From the NCBI RefSeq assembly GCF_006538745.1, contig NZ_BJLR01000022.1:1-64000 (forward strand): a stretch of DNA of 64,000 bases, read 5' to 3'. Shown in pieces: positions 42,104 to 51,532 of this stretch (position 1 is its first letter; each line of letters starts with the position of its first letter). The translations under genes and the position numbers were made by a program. The DNA comes from Cellulomonas cellasea (GTDB taxonomy: Bacteria; Actinomycetota; Actinomycetes; Actinomycetales; Cellulomonadaceae). Under the pieces are notes generated by a model, which was given only the letters and a program-made list of their open reading frames with translations, was not told where the DNA came from and searched no databases.

Positions 42104-43950
42104 GCGGCGACCGCGCGGACGGCGGCGACGCCACATCGACGGCGGGGGTCGCCACGCCCACCGCCACCGCCACAGCCACCGCCACCGGCACCGACACCCC
42201 GGAGAAGGTCCCGCTGCGGTGGGAGAACCTGCGGGTCCTGTGGGCCTTCGTCCGGCCGCACGCGCGGGTCGTCGCGGTCGGGATCGTGCTCGGTCTGGGT
42301 GCGACTGCCGCGACCCTGGCGATGCCGCTGGCCACGAAGTGGGTTCTCGACACGCTGGGCACGGGCGCCTCGCTCTCCCGCCCGGTCGGGATCCTCGTCG
42401 GCCTCCTCGTCCTCGGGCTCGTGTGCGGGCTCGCGCAGTGGGTGCTGCTCGGGCGCCTCGCGGAGCAGGTCGTGCTCGACGCGCGCACCTCGCTCGTGCA
42501 CCGGTTCCTGCGCGGTCGCCTCGGGGACGTCACCGAGCGCCCGACCGGCGAGCTCGTCACGCGCATCACCTCCGACACCGTGCTGCTGCGCGAGGCGGCG
42601 TCGTCGAGCGCGGTGCAGCTCGTCAACGGGCTGGTCTCGCTGGTCGGGACGGTCGTGCTCATGGCGGTGCTCGACCTGCCGCTGCTGCTCAGCACGCTCG
42701 CGGCCATCGTGGTCGTCGCCGTGCTGCTCGGGGTGCTGCTGCCGAGGATCGGGGTCGCGCAGCGCGCCGCCCAGGCCTCCGTGGGGCAGCTGGGCTCGGT
42801 GCTCGAGACGAGCCTGCGCGCGCTCCGGACCGTCAAGGCCAGCCGGGCCGAGGAGCGTCAGGTCCAGCGCATCGTGCACGAGGCCGAGGAGTCGGCGCGG
42901 CACAGCGTGCGCGCGGTCTGGATCACCGCGGTCGCGTGGTCGATCGCGGGCGGCGGCATCCAGCTCGCGATCATCGCGATCCTCGCGATCGGCGCCTGGC
43001 GGGTCGACGCGGGGGGTCTCAGCGTCTCGACGCTCGTGGCGTTCCTGCTCTACGCGTTCAACATCGTCGACCCCATCACCACGCTGACCCAGACGTTCAC
43101 GCAGCTGCAGTCCGGCGTCGCCGCGGCCGCGCGCATCCGCGAGACCGAGGGCATCGAGGTCGAGGACGTGCACGCCGGCGGGGCGCTGCCGGCGGGCGCG
43201 GAGTCCCCGGCGGTGCTCGAGCTCGACCGGGTCACGCTCACCTACCCGGGCGCGGACGAGCCGGCGGTGCACGAGCTGTCGCTCGCCGTGCCGGCCCGCG
43301 GGCACACCGCGATCGTCGGTCCGTCGGGCGCCGGCAAGACGTCGACGTTCTCGCTGCTGCTGCGGTTCGTGGACCCGACCAGCGGCACGCTCCGGCTCGA
43401 CGGCGTGCCGTTCGCCGACCTGAGCATCGACGCGGTGCGCTCGCGCCTCGCGTACGTCGAGCAGGAGACCCCGCTGCTGTCCGGGACGCTGCGGGAGAAC
43501 GTGGTCATCCGCTACCCGGACGCGACCGACGACGAGGTCTGGCGCGCGCTCGACGCCGTCCGGCTCGGGGACCGCGTGCGGGCGCTCGCCGACGGCCTCG
43601 ACACGGTGGTGTCCGCGACGAGCCTGTCCGGCGGCGAGCGCCAGCGGGTCGCCCTCGCCCGCGCGGTCGTCCGCGAGCCGGACGTGCTGCTGCTCGACGA
43701 GGCCACCGCGCAGCTCGACGGGCTCACCGAGGCGGCGATCCAGGAGGTGATCGACCGCGTCGGCCGCGAGCACGCGGTGCTGACGATCGCGCACCGGCTC
43801 TCGACGGTGATCGACGCGCAGCTGATCGTGCTGCTCGAGGCCGGCCGGGTCCGGGCCACCGGGACCCACGCCGAGCTGCTCGCGACCGACGACCTCTACC
43901 GCGAGCTCGTCGCGGCGCTGCGCATCAGCACGGAGCCCGACCCGGTCTGA
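42100..43950 (+). CDS. ABC exporter, fused membrane and ATPase domains
   Basis: 616 residues. A low-complexity Thr/Ala N-terminus (about 1-30) is followed by six membrane helices (about 45-340) and an ATPase domain (about 380-605): Walker A 'GPSGAGKTS', Q-loop 'VEQETPLLSG', signature 'SLSGGERQRVALA', Walker B 'VLLLDEATAQLD' and H-loop 'TIAHRLSTV'. It works as a homodimer half-exporter of the lipid/peptide/drug type. No C39 peptidase domain precedes it. GTG at 42100 overlaps the small gene upstream. Followed by a terminator. Confidence 0.92.
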   Translation: MSGDRADGGDATSTAGVATPTATATATATGTDTPEKVPLRWENLRVLWAFVRPHARVVAVGIVLGLGATAATLAMPLATKWVLDTLGTGASLSRPVGILVGLLVLGLVCGLAQWVLLGRLAEQVVLDARTSLVHRFLRGRLGDVTERPTGELVTRITSDTVLLREAASSSAVQLVNGLVSLVGTVVLMAVLDLPLLLSTLAAIVVVAVLLGVLLPRIGVAQRAAQASVGQLGSVLETSLRALRTVKASRAEERQVQRIVHEAEESARHSVRAVWITAVAWSIAGGGIQLAIIAILAIGAWRVDAGGLSVSTLVAFLLYAFNIVDPITTLTQTFTQLQSGVAAAARIRETEGIEVEDVHAGGALPAGAESPAVLELDRVTLTYPGADEPAVHELSLAVPARGHTAIVGPSGAGKTSTFSLLLRFVDPTSGTLRLDGVPFADLSIDAVRSRLAYVEQETPLLSGTLRENVVIRYPDATDDEVWRALDAVRLGDRVRALADGLDTVVSATSLSGGERQRVALARAVVREPDVLLLDEATAQLDGLTEAAIQEVIDRVGREHAVLTIAHRLSTVIDAQLIVLLEAGRVRATGTHAELLATDDLYRELVAALRISTEPDPV

Positions 43951-43979
43951 GCGCCCGCGACCCCGCTCCGGTCCGCAGG

Positions 43980-43996
43980 CCGGGCCGCGGGCCCGG
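43980..43996. terminator. Terminator after the ABC exporter
   Basis: CCGGGCC (43980-43986) pairs with GGCCCGG (43990-43996) around GCG. Between convergent genes. Confidence 0.45.
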
Positions 43997-44064
43997 TCGC
44001 TCGTCGACGAGGCGCTCCCGCCGGCGCCCGCGACGCCGCTCCCGCGGCCGCGACTCGCCCCTGC

Positions 44065-44640
44065 TCAGCGACGCAGCGCCCGCACGACCGACCGCACCCC
44101 GGCGAACGCGAGCCCGCCCCCGACGACCCACGGCACCGCGTTGAGCAGCGGGTCGAGCGCCTGGTGCCCGAGGTCGGCCCGGCTGCCCTCGCGGCGCGAG
44201 GCGACCGGGTGGTGCGACGCCTCGCTCAGCACGCCGGTCTCGGTGATCGGGTCGTCGGGGCGCAGGGTCACGAACGACGCGAGCGCGCTCTCGAGCGCGT
44301 CGACCCGGTCGGCGCCGAGCAGGAGCAGCCAGTGCGCCGCGCGGGCCTCGCTGTACCGCGCGTACGCGAACCGGCGGATCGCCCCCGACACGCCCTTGAG
44401 CGGCGCGGCGGTGCCGAAGACCGGCGTGAGGAACGCGTGCTCGATCGACCGCTCGCGCGGCACCTTCTCCTCCTGGCGCTCCGGGAACTCCCAGCGCGCG
44501 CCGCTCGCGCCGGGGTCGAATCGCTCGCGCGGCACCGCGGGGCGGTCGCGCGGGTCGCGGTCGACGCCCCAGCCGGGGATGCGCGCGCGCAGCTCGTCGA
44601 ACGTCTCGGGGAGCGGCGGCTTCTCGGGCGTGTAGGCCAT
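44065..44640 (-). CDS. Conserved actinobacterial protein of unknown function, single C-terminal membrane helix
   Basis: 191 residues. The N-terminal 60 are Pro- and charge-rich ('PPLPETFDELRARIPGWGVD', 'PERQEEKVPRERSIEHAF'), a helical middle follows ('YARYSEARAAHWLLLLGADRVDALES'), and 'AVPWVVGGGLAFAGVRSVV' is a C-terminal membrane helix. No catalytic motif is visible. Genes of this type lie directly beside glutathione-independent formaldehyde/alcohol dehydrogenases, as here (14 bases apart, same strand). ATG at 44640 has GGAGG-like GAGAGGACC upstream. Confidence 0.6.
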   Translation of the reverse strand: MAYTPEKPPLPETFDELRARIPGWGVDRDPRDRPAVPRERFDPGASGARWEFPERQEEKVPRERSIEHAFLTPVFGTAAPLKGVSGAIRRFAYARYSEARAAHWLLLLGADRVDALESALASFVTLRPDDPITETGVLSEASHHPVASRREGSRADLGHQALDPLLNAVPWVVGGGLAFAGVRSVVRALRR

Positions 44641-44654
44641 GGGGAGGTCCTCTC

Positions 44655-45803
44655 TCAGCTCGCGCTCGGGACGATGAGGGGCTTGATGCAACCGTCGAGC
44701 TTCGCGGAGAAGATGTGGTACCCCTCCGCGATGTGCTCGAGCGGGATGCGGTGCGTCACGATGTCGTTCGGCTTGAGGTAGCCGTTGCGGATGTGCTCGA
44801 ACAGCCGCGGCCACTGGCGCTTGACCGGGCACTGGTTCATCCGCAGCGTCAGGCCCTTGTTCACGGCGTCGCCGAACTTGACCGCGCTGAACACCGGGCC
44901 GTAGGCGCCCATCACCGAGATCGTGCCGCCCTTGCGGACCGAGTCGATGGCCCAGTTGAGCGCGATCGGCGAGCCGCCCTGGAGCTTGAGCCGGCTGCCC
45001 GTGAGGTGCTGGAAGAAGCTGCCGTCCGCCTCGGCGCCGACGCAGTCGATGACGACGTCCGCCCCGAGGTGGTCGGTCGTCCGCTTCATGTGCACGATCA
45101 GGTCGTCGTGCTCGGTGAAGTTCACGGTCTCCGCGTGCGCGAACGTCCGCGCCTTCTCGAGCCGGTACTCGAGGTGGTCGACGACGATGACCCTGCCGGC
45201 GCCCATGAGCCACGCGGACTTCGCCGCGAACAGCCCGACCGGCCCGGCACCGAGCACCATGACGACGTCGCCCTCCTCGATGTCGCCGAGCTGCGCTCCG
45301 AAGTAGCCGGTCGAGAGCGCGTCGGTCATGAGGAGCGCGTCCTCGTCGTCGATCCACTCGGGGATCTTCTGCGGCCCGACGTCGGCGAACGGCACGCGCA
45401 CGTACTCGGCCTGGCCACCGTGGTAGCCGCCGGTCGTGTGCGAGTAGCCGTAGATCCCGCCGACGGCCGTCGCGTTCGGGTTCACGTTGTGGCAGTTCGA
45501 GTACAGCCCCCGCGCGCAGAAGAAGCACGAGCCGCAGTAGACGTTGAACGGCACCATGACCCGGTCGCCGACCTGGAGGTTCTCGACGGACGAGCCGACC
45601 TGCTCGACGACGCCGATGAACTCGTGCCCGAACGTCGTCCCGACGCGGGTGTCCGGCATCAGGCCGTGGTAGAGGTGCAGGTCGGAGCCGCAGATCGCCG
45701 CCAGCGCGACCCGCACGATCGCGTCGTTCGGGTGCTCGATCGCCGGGACGTCCTTCTCTTCGACACGGATCCGGTAGGGACCCCGGTAGACCATCGCTCG
45801 CAT
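44655..45803 (-). CDS. Zinc-dependent alcohol dehydrogenase (formaldehyde dehydrogenase-like)
   Basis: 382 residues of the medium-chain family. Catalytic zinc: Cys and His in 'AAICGSDLHLYHG' and 'TTFGHEFIGVV'; structural zinc: four Cys in 'YCGSCFFCARGLYSNC'. Rossmann motif 'VMVLGAGPVGLFAAKSA', and 'IVVDHLEYRLEKAR' places the NAD-binding acidic residue. Sequence is closest to glutathione-independent formaldehyde dehydrogenases, so it may oxidise formaldehyde or another alcohol. ATG at 45803; the in-frame ATG 9 bases on is an alternative. First gene of a two-gene operon with the protein at 44065. Confidence 0.93.
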   Translation of the reverse strand: MRAMVYRGPYRIRVEEKDVPAIEHPNDAIVRVALAAICGSDLHLYHGLMPDTRVGTTFGHEFIGVVEQVGSSVENLQVGDRVMVPFNVYCGSCFFCARGLYSNCHNVNPNATAVGGIYGYSHTTGGYHGGQAEYVRVPFADVGPQKIPEWIDDEDALLMTDALSTGYFGAQLGDIEEGDVVMVLGAGPVGLFAAKSAWLMGAGRVIVVDHLEYRLEKARTFAHAETVNFTEHDDLIVHMKRTTDHLGADVVIDCVGAEADGSFFQHLTGSRLKLQGGSPIALNWAIDSVRKGGTISVMGAYGPVFSAVKFGDAVNKGLTLRMNQCPVKRQWPRLFEHIRNGYLKPNDIVTHRIPLEHIAEGYHIFSAKLDGCIKPLIVPSAS

Positions 45804-45977
45804 CAGCACCGCCTCGTCCGCAGGTTCGGGAGATCGTTTTTCGAGGATCGCACGGCGGTTCGCGGCCCGCCTGTTCGGGGGTTCTGCCCCGGTTCGCGAC
45901 GTCGCGCCGGGCGTCCGCGGACACGCCCGGCGGGCGCGGGTGTGCGTGGGGCGCCGCCGGGCGGGGAGGATGCCAGG

Positions 45978-47279
45978 GTGACGACGACCAGCGAGACCAC
46001 CGAGAACGGCCGGCGCCTGCGTTGCGCGCTGTTCGTCGACTTCGACAACGTGTACATCGGGCTGCAGCGGCTCGACCCCGCGGCGGCCGAGGCGTTCGCC
46101 GCGCACCCCGGGGACTGGCTGCGCGCGCTCGAGCAGGGCAGCGACATCGACGGCGACTTCACGCGCCGGTTCCTCGTGCGGGCGTGCTACCTCAACCCGT
46201 CGGTGTTCTCGCAGTTCCGCCCGAACTTCACGCGCGCGGGCTTCAGCGTCGTGGACTGCCCGTCGCTGACCCAGCAGGGCAAGAGCAGCGCCGACATCAA
46301 CCTCGTGCTCGACGCGGTGGACGCGCTGAGCGCGCAGACCCGGTACGACGAGTTCGTCATCCTGTCCGCCGACGCCGACTTCACGCCGCTCGCGCTGCGC
46401 TGCCGGGCCGCGGACCGGCGCGTCACGATCGTCACGGCCGGCCCGGCCGCGAGCGCGTACCGCGCGGTCGCGGACACCGTGGTGACCGCCGACGAGCTCG
46501 TCGAGCTCGTGACCCCGCCGCCGGCCGCCGAGCTCGTGGCGCCGGCCACGCTCGCTCCCGTCGAGGGCGCACCGGCCCCCGCAGCGGGCGGCACCACCGC
46601 GGAGCCGCCCGCGGCCGGCGCAGGTCGGGGCGGCGGACGCGCGCCGGCCAGCCCGGCCCGCAAGGCGGTCCTGCGGCTCGTGCGCGCGGCCGAGCGCCCG
46701 CTGCCCGGGGACGTCGTCGCGCAGGCGGCGTGGAAGGCCGACCCCGCGCTGCGCGGGTCGGGCTGGGACAGCACCGGCGACCTGTTCGCGTGGCTCGCCC
46801 GCTCCGTCCCCGAGCTGGGCACCGCGCCGCAGCCCGCGCCGGGGTTCGTCTGGGACCCCAAGCGGTTCAGCGAGGCCGACCTGCAGCCCGTCGAGACCGT
46901 CGACCTGCCCCCGCTGCAGCGCCAGGTCGTCGAGGTCACCGACATCCCGAACCTGCCGACGGAGCGCTACCGCGTGCTGCTCACGGCGCTCGCGGACGAC
47001 GTGCGCACGACCCCGTTCGTCCGCCCCGAGACCGCCCGGCGCGTGCGCGACGCGTGCCAGGCCGCGGGCGAGGCGATCGGGCGCGCGTCGGTCAACACCG
47101 TGATCTCGGGCGTGCTGTTCGCGGGGCTCGACCTCACCACGAAGCCCAGCGCCGTCGAGCTCGCGCAGACGTGGGCGGACAACGTCGTCGGGCTGTGCCG
47201 CGGGGCCCGCATGGAGCTCAGCCCGGCGGACGTCGCGGCGATCCGGGCGTGGGTCGGGGGCGGGCTCGTCCCGCGCTGA
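45978..47279 (+). CDS. NYN-domain RNase-like protein with LOTUS/OST-HTH-like region
   Basis: 433 residues. The NYN domain (about 14-165; PIN-like nuclease fold) shows four acidic metal-binding residues in 'LFVDFDNVYIGL', 'SADINLVLDAVDAL' and 'VILSADADFTPL'. After an Ala/Pro/Gly linker, residues about 230-300 look like an OST-HTH/LOTUS domain ('RKAVLRLVRAAERPLPGDVV', 'SGWDSTGDLFAWLARSVPEL'), and a further helical region ends the chain. Probable role in RNA cleavage or processing. GTG at 45978 is 6 bases after GAGGAT with no ribosome binding site; leaderless. Confidence 0.9.
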   Translation: MTTTSETTENGRRLRCALFVDFDNVYIGLQRLDPAAAEAFAAHPGDWLRALEQGSDIDGDFTRRFLVRACYLNPSVFSQFRPNFTRAGFSVVDCPSLTQQGKSSADINLVLDAVDALSAQTRYDEFVILSADADFTPLALRCRAADRRVTIVTAGPAASAYRAVADTVVTADELVELVTPPPAAELVAPATLAPVEGAPAPAAGGTTAEPPAAGAGRGGGRAPASPARKAVLRLVRAAERPLPGDVVAQAAWKADPALRGSGWDSTGDLFAWLARSVPELGTAPQPAPGFVWDPKRFSEADLQPVETVDLPPLQRQVVEVTDIPNLPTERYRVLLTALADDVRTTPFVRPETARRVRDACQAAGEAIGRASVNTVISGVLFAGLDLTTKPSAVELAQTWADNVVGLCRGARMELSPADVAAIRAWVGGGLVPR

Positions 47280-47282
47280 GGT

Positions 47283-47301
47283 CCGGCGGGCGGTCCGCCG
47301 G
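47283..47301. terminator. Terminator between NYN and DUF3592-like genes
   Basis: CCGGCGG (47283-47289) pairs with CCGCCGG (47295-47301) around GCGGT, 4 bases after the NYN stop. A second hairpin, CGGCC/GGCCG, follows. Confidence 0.5.
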
Positions 47302-47345
47302 CGGCGGGGGCGTCGGCCGCGCTCCGGCCGTCGCGGGCCGTGCGC

Positions 47346-47912
47346 TCAGAGGTCGAGCGCGGCGATGTCGAAGGGGTCGGGCAGGGACGGCTCGCGCAGG
47401 TGCCGCCACCAGCGCGGGCGGCCGCTCACGACCCACGCCAGCACGGTCAGGACGCCCGGGGCGAGCCCGACGCCGAGCGCGGTCAGGCCTCCCGGGATCG
47501 CCTCGTCGGCGTAGTACGCGACGTCCTCGGGGAGCATCACGACCTGCGGGTCCTCGGGCAGGTACCGGACCGTGACCGGCTCGGGGTCGGCGTCGGGCTC
47601 GTCGCAGCCGGGCTCGGCCTCGACCCACCGCCCGCGCGCCGCGAACGCGACCGTGCAGCCCTCCCCGGTCGTCACCCCTCGGGCGTCCTCGCCGTGCTCC
47701 CGCAGCGCGACCGCGTCGCGGTGCGGGCCTACCTCGCTCACCAGGACGACCGCGGCCACCGCGGCGACCACGAGGCCCGCCCCGCACACCAGCGCGACCA
47801 CGTGGGTCGCGACGACGGCGGCCCACCGCCGGAGGCGACCGGGGCGGCTCGGTCCACCGGGTCGGCGCGGTCGGCGCGGGCGGCGCGGGCGCAGCGCGAC
47901 GTGCTCGACCAT
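47346..47912 (-). CDS. DUF3592-like membrane protein
   Basis: 188 residues. Arg/Pro repeats at the N-terminus ('RPRRPRRPRRPGGPSRPGR', coded by 9-bp tandem units), a membrane helix (about 30-55), an extracytoplasmic part with 'VTVRYLPEDPQVVMLPED', typical of DUF3592, and a second helix (about 140-160). Function unknown. ATG at 47912 follows GAGGAT by 6 bases (leaderless). It overlaps in function or fold with the larger protein at 51962, which has a similar 'VEVRYDPATG' segment. Confidence 0.75.
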   Translation of the reverse strand: MVEHVALRPRRPRRPRRPGGPSRPGRLRRWAAVVATHVVALVCGAGLVVAAVAAVVLVSEVGPHRDAVALREHGEDARGVTTGEGCTVAFAARGRWVEAEPGCDEPDADPEPVTVRYLPEDPQVVMLPEDVAYYADEAIPGGLTALGVGLAPGVLTVLAWVVSGRPRWWRHLREPSLPDPFDIAALDL

Positions 47913-47986
47913 GGCCCCATCCTCCCGGGTCCGCGCAGCCGTCAGCGCGGGTCCGCGGGCGAAACCTCCGCACGCGCACGGGCGGC

Positions 47987-49243
47987 TCAGCCGGGCGAGC
48001 CGCGCAGGACGCGCACGACCGCCGCGCCGGTCCGGCGGCCCGACACGAGCGCGCCCTGGGACGACGCGGTGTCGCGGTGGTCCCCGCAGACGAACAGCGC
48101 GTCGCCCAGGTGCACCGGGCGCCGGGTCGACAGCGGCGCGGGCTGCACCGGGAGCGCCGCCGGGATCTCGTGCCGGGTGAGCTCGCGCCAGGACGACGTG
48201 CCGACGCCGAACATCTCCCCGGCCTGGCGGCGGACGTCCGCCTCGGCGGGTGCGGCGCCGCGCAGGAGGGCGGTGACCTGGACCAGGCCCTGCCCCGGCG
48301 GCGCGTACGACGGTGCGGCGGCGCTCATCACCGCGGCGTTGACGACAGGCCCGCGGCGGCGCCCGTCCACGACCACGACCCCCGCGGTGCGCGGCGGGTC
48401 GTCGGTCGCGTACCACCAGGTGACGAGCCCCTTCGTCGCGGGGACCGTGACGCCCGTGAGCCGGGCGGCGGCGGGCGCGTCGGTCGCGACGACGACGGCC
48501 CGCGCGGTGATCGACCCCGCGGCGGTGTGCACGCGCCGCCCGCCCGCGGAGCGCCCGGCCCCGTCGACCCGCTCCACCCGCTCGACCGCGTGCCCCAGGC
48601 GCACGTGGGGCAAGTCGCGCGCGAGCTGTGCGGGGAACGCACCCATGCCCGCCGCCGGCACGCCCGGGGTCCCGAGCAGGAACATGCGCACGAGCAGCCG
48701 CACGAACTGCGCCGAGGACGAGCCGTCGTCCTCCCCGAGCACGCCGGCGAGGAACGGCTCGAGCACCTCGCGCCGGAGCCGTCCGTCGACCCCGTGCGCG
48801 TCGAGCGAGCGCCCGAACTCCTCGTCGGGCCCCGCGAGCAGCCGGCGCACCGGTCCCAGCGCCGGCGCCGCCCACCGGGCGAGCGCGACGAGCTCGCGCG
48901 GACGCACGTACCCGCTGCCGAGCGTCTCGCGCAGGTGCCGTGGCGCACGGCGCGGGTCCGCGAGCAGCGCCAGGCCGTCGTCGCGCCGCACGGCGACGCC
49001 CGGCAGCAGCGGGCGCAGGTCCAGCGCGGCCACGTCGACGCGCGCCCGGACCGCCGGGTAGGCCGGGTTGAGCACCTGGAACCCGCGGTCGACCGTGAAG
49101 CCGTCGACGTGCTCCGACCGGATGCGCCCGCCGACCTCGTCCGCGGCCTCGAGGACGACCACGCGCAGCCCGCGTTCGTGCAGGGTCCGGGCGCACTCGA
49201 GCCCCGCGATCCCGGCACCCACCACCACGACGTCGCAGTCCAT
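47987..49243 (-). CDS. FAD-dependent amine oxidase/phytoene desaturase-like protein
   Basis: 418 residues. FAD binding: '[21 protein letters not shown]' with GxGxxG and the acidic '[15 protein letters not shown]'. C-terminal FAD motif: '[22 protein letters not shown]'. The middle is the helical substrate domain of the amine oxidase/desaturase superfamily. Possible substrates include amines, carotenoid or porphyrin precursors; nothing nearby decides. ATG at 49243 is 6 bases after TACGCT, so leaderless. No carotenoid genes are nearby. Confidence 0.87.
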   Translation of the reverse strand: MDCDVVVVGAGIAGLECARTLHERGLRVVVLEAADEVGGRIRSEHVDGFTVDRGFQVLNPAYPAVRARVDVAALDLRPLLPGVAVRRDDGLALLADPRRAPRHLRETLGSGYVRPRELVALARWAAPALGPVRRLLAGPDEEFGRSLDAHGVDGRLRREVLEPFLAGVLGEDDGSSSAQFVRLLVRMFLLGTPGVPAAGMGAFPAQLARDLPHVRLGHAVERVERVDGAGRSAGGRRVHTAAGSITARAVVVATDAPAAARLTGVTVPATKGLVTWWYATDDPPRTAGVVVVDGRRRGPVVNAAVMSAAAPSYAPPGQGLVQVTALLRGAAPAEADVRRQAGEMFGVGTSSWRELTRHEIPAALPVQPAPLSTRRPVHLGDALFVCGDHRDTASSQGALVSGRRTGAAVVRVLRGSPG

Positions 49244-49330
49244 CCGGGCAGCGTAGGTCGCCGGGAGACCGCCGTCGCCACGACGCGAACCGGCACCCGC
49301 GGGGGCTCGTCGATCTGGTAGACCAGCACG

Positions 49331-50221
49331 GTGACACGCGCGCACGAGTCGACGACCACCTGGCACGGCGAGCCGGCGGTGCAGGTGACCGGCGGCGGAG
49401 GGCTCGTCGCGGTCGTCGTACCGGGGCGCGGCGCCAAGATCGCGTCGCTGCGCGACTCCTCGGGGCGCGAGTGGCTCCTCGGCCCCGGCCCGGACGTGCC
49501 GCCACCCGCGCGGGGCCCGGCGTCGTTCACGGACGCCGAGATGTGCGGCTGGGACGAGTGCGTCCCGAACGTCGACGCCGACGTGCTCGACGGTGTCGCG
49601 CTCCCCGACCACGGCGAGGCCTGGACGACGCCGTGGACCGTGCAGGACGACGGGTCGTGGGGCTTCGAGAGCCGGCTGCTGCCGTACCGGTTCGCGCGCC
49701 GGGTCGACCCGACCCCGACCGGGCTCGCGCTGGTCTACACCGCGGAGGCGCTCGGCACCGAGCCGGTGCCGTTCCAGTGGGCCGCGCACCCGCAGTTCGC
49801 CCCCGGACCGGACGCGCGCATCGAGCTGCCCGCGGAGGCGACGCACGTCGACGGCGTCTACGGGCTCGACGGGCGCGCGCCGTGGACCGCCGAGCTGGCG
49901 GACGCCGAGCACGTCGACGCGGGCGAGGCGCTCAAGATCTGGGTCGCGCCGCAGACCCCCGCGTCGTGGGCGGGCGTGCGCGCGGCCGACGGGTCGCTGC
50001 TCCGGCTCTCGTGGGACGTCGCGTCGGTGCCGTACCTCGCGCTGTGGGTCGACGCCGGGATGTTCGCGCGCGAGCGCGTCGTCGCGCTGGAACCCGCGAC
50101 GGGCGCCCGGGAGGCGCTCAGCGCGTCCCGCGAGGACGGCCGCGCGCAGCTGCTCGAGCCCGGCGTCCCCGTGACGTGGACGGTGCACGTCGAGGTGCTC
50201 CCGGACCGTCCCCGCGCATGA
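49331..50221 (+). CDS. Galactose mutarotase-like protein
   Basis: 296 residues with the beta-supersandwich of aldose 1-epimerases: '[13 protein letters not shown]' and '[12 protein letters not shown]', 'FQWAAHPQF' with the active-site His, and '[13 protein letters not shown]'. Related proteins use sugars or sugar phosphates of unknown type. GTG at 49331; the start is not backed by a clear ribosome binding site. Its stop overlaps the ATG of the HIT gene (ATGA), so both are translated together. Confidence 0.85.
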   Translation: MTRAHESTTTWHGEPAVQVTGGGGLVAVVVPGRGAKIASLRDSSGREWLLGPGPDVPPPARGPASFTDAEMCGWDECVPNVDADVLDGVALPDHGEAWTTPWTVQDDGSWGFESRLLPYRFARRVDPTPTGLALVYTAEALGTEPVPFQWAAHPQFAPGPDARIELPAEATHVDGVYGLDGRAPWTAELADAEHVDAGEALKIWVAPQTPASWAGVRAADGSLLRLSWDVASVPYLALWVDAGMFARERVVALEPATGAREALSASREDGRAQLLEPGVPVTWTVHVEVLPDRPRA

Positions 50222-50721
50222 CCGACGGAGCGGTGGCCGAGGACTGCGTGTTCTGCGCCGTCGTGGCGCGGCGGGCGGACGCCAGCATCGTCGTCGAGGA
50301 CGAGACGGTCGTGGTCTGGATGGACCTCAACCCCGTCACGCACGGCCACCTGCTCGTGGTGCCCCGCCGGCACGCCGCGGGGCTCGAGGACCTCGACCGG
50401 GCCACGAGCGCCCATGTGTGGTCGGTCGGTCACGACATGGCGCGGGCCCTGCGACGCTCGAGCCTGGGCCCCCGCGGGATCAACCTCCTCGTCTGCGACG
50501 GCGAGGCCGCCGCGCAGACCGTCTTCCACTTCCACCTGCACGTCATCCCCCGCTACCCGGAGGACGGCCTGGGTGCCCCCTTCCCGGTCGAGACGCACGA
50601 GCGCGCGAAGGCGCTGCGGGACGCCGACGCGCGGGCGATCAGAGCCGTCCTCGGGTCGACGGACGAGGCCGCCCACAGCGACGCCGCGAGGCGCAGCGGG
50701 CACGGCTCGCAGGACGTGTAG
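50218..50721 (+). CDS. HIT-family nucleotide hydrolase/transferase
   Basis: 167 residues. The histidine triad 'FHFHLHVIP' (H-x-H-x-H) is intact, 'CVFCAVV' is a likely zinc site, and '[20 protein letters not shown]'-like text is typical (here '[19 protein letters not shown]'). The HIT fold cleaves or transfers nucleoside phosphates such as AMP derivatives and Ap4A. The last 30 residues are a polar tail. ATG at 50218 overlaps the mutarotase-like gene's stop. The pairing with a sugar epimerase hints at nucleotide-sugar or sugar-1-phosphate metabolism, but this is inference. Confidence 0.92.
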   Translation: MTDGAVAEDCVFCAVVARRADASIVVEDETVVVWMDLNPVTHGHLLVVPRRHAAGLEDLDRATSAHVWSVGHDMARALRRSSLGPRGINLLVCDGEAAAQTVFHFHLHVIPRYPEDGLGAPFPVETHERAKALRDADARAIRAVLGSTDEAAHSDAARRSGHGSQDV

Positions 50722-50850
50722 AGCGTCGCTCCCCGATGCTCCTCACCGGCTGAGGCCGAACCCGGGCGACGACCGCTCGACCCGCACCCGCCGCGCGCGT
50801 TCACCCGGCCCGCGGAGGCGGACGGCGGGGTGGCTGCGTACCGTCCGAGC

Positions 50851-51468
50851 GTGACTCCCACCCGCGCACCCGAGCCCACCGTCCCCGCCTGGGCGGTCGT
50901 GTCCGCGGTCGCGGCGCCCGTCGGGATGATCGGCGGGTGGACGCTCGCCGCCGCCCTCCAGGGCACCTTCGACCCGGTGCTCGAGACGATCAGCGCGCTC
51001 GCGGCCTCGGACGTCACGGCCCCGTGGGTCATGACTGCGGGGCTCGCGCTCACGGGCGTCGCCCACGTCGCCACGGCCGCCGGCCTGCGGCCGCTCCCCC
51101 GGCTCGCGCGCGCCCTGCACGCCGTGGGCGGGCTGGCGACGCTCGCGGTCGCGGCGCTGCCCGTCGACGCGTTCTCCCACCCGCACGGCGTCGCCGCCGG
51201 GATCGGCTTCGGTGCGCTGGCGCTGTGGCCCGGCGCCGCCTGGCGCCCGGGGGCGTCCGGCGTGCGGCGGCGCGGGGTCGCGCTCGGAGCGGCGGGGGTG
51301 CTGACCGGGCTGCTCGTGCTGTTCGTCGCGGAGCTCCAGGGCGCGACGCCCGACGGGGGCGCCGCGACCGGGCTGACCGAGCGGCTCGTGGCCGGCGCGC
51401 AGGCGCTGTGGCCGCTCGTCGTCGTGGTCGCGCTGCGCCGCGGGCGACGGAGCACGCCGGACGCCTGA
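50851..51468 (+). CDS. DUF998 membrane protein
   Basis: 205 residues with six hydrophobic helices: 'AAPVGMIGGWTLAAALQG', 'DPVLETISALAASD', 'VMTAGLALTGVAHVATAAGL' and so on, the DUF998 pattern. Function unknown. GTG at 50851 lies 6 bases after TACCGT and has no ribosome binding site, so it is probably leaderless; the in-frame ATG or GTG upstream at 50830 would cut into the promoter. Confidence 0.85.
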   Translation: MTPTRAPEPTVPAWAVVSAVAAPVGMIGGWTLAAALQGTFDPVLETISALAASDVTAPWVMTAGLALTGVAHVATAAGLRPLPRLARALHAVGGLATLAVAALPVDAFSHPHGVAAGIGFGALALWPGAAWRPGASGVRRRGVALGAAGVLTGLLVLFVAELQGATPDGGAATGLTERLVAGAQALWPLVVVVALRRGRRSTPDA

Positions 51469-51532
51469 CGCGCCCACCGGCCCCGGCGCGCCGCACGCCG
51501 CACGCCCCGGACGCCCGGCCCTCACCGCGCGC

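Noticed and set aside
41948-43950. RiPP (lanthipeptide or similar) biosynthetic cluster
   Set aside because: Small peptide and exporter are present, but no modification enzyme or protease gene is near and the peptide has no ring-forming pattern such as SxxSxxxC.
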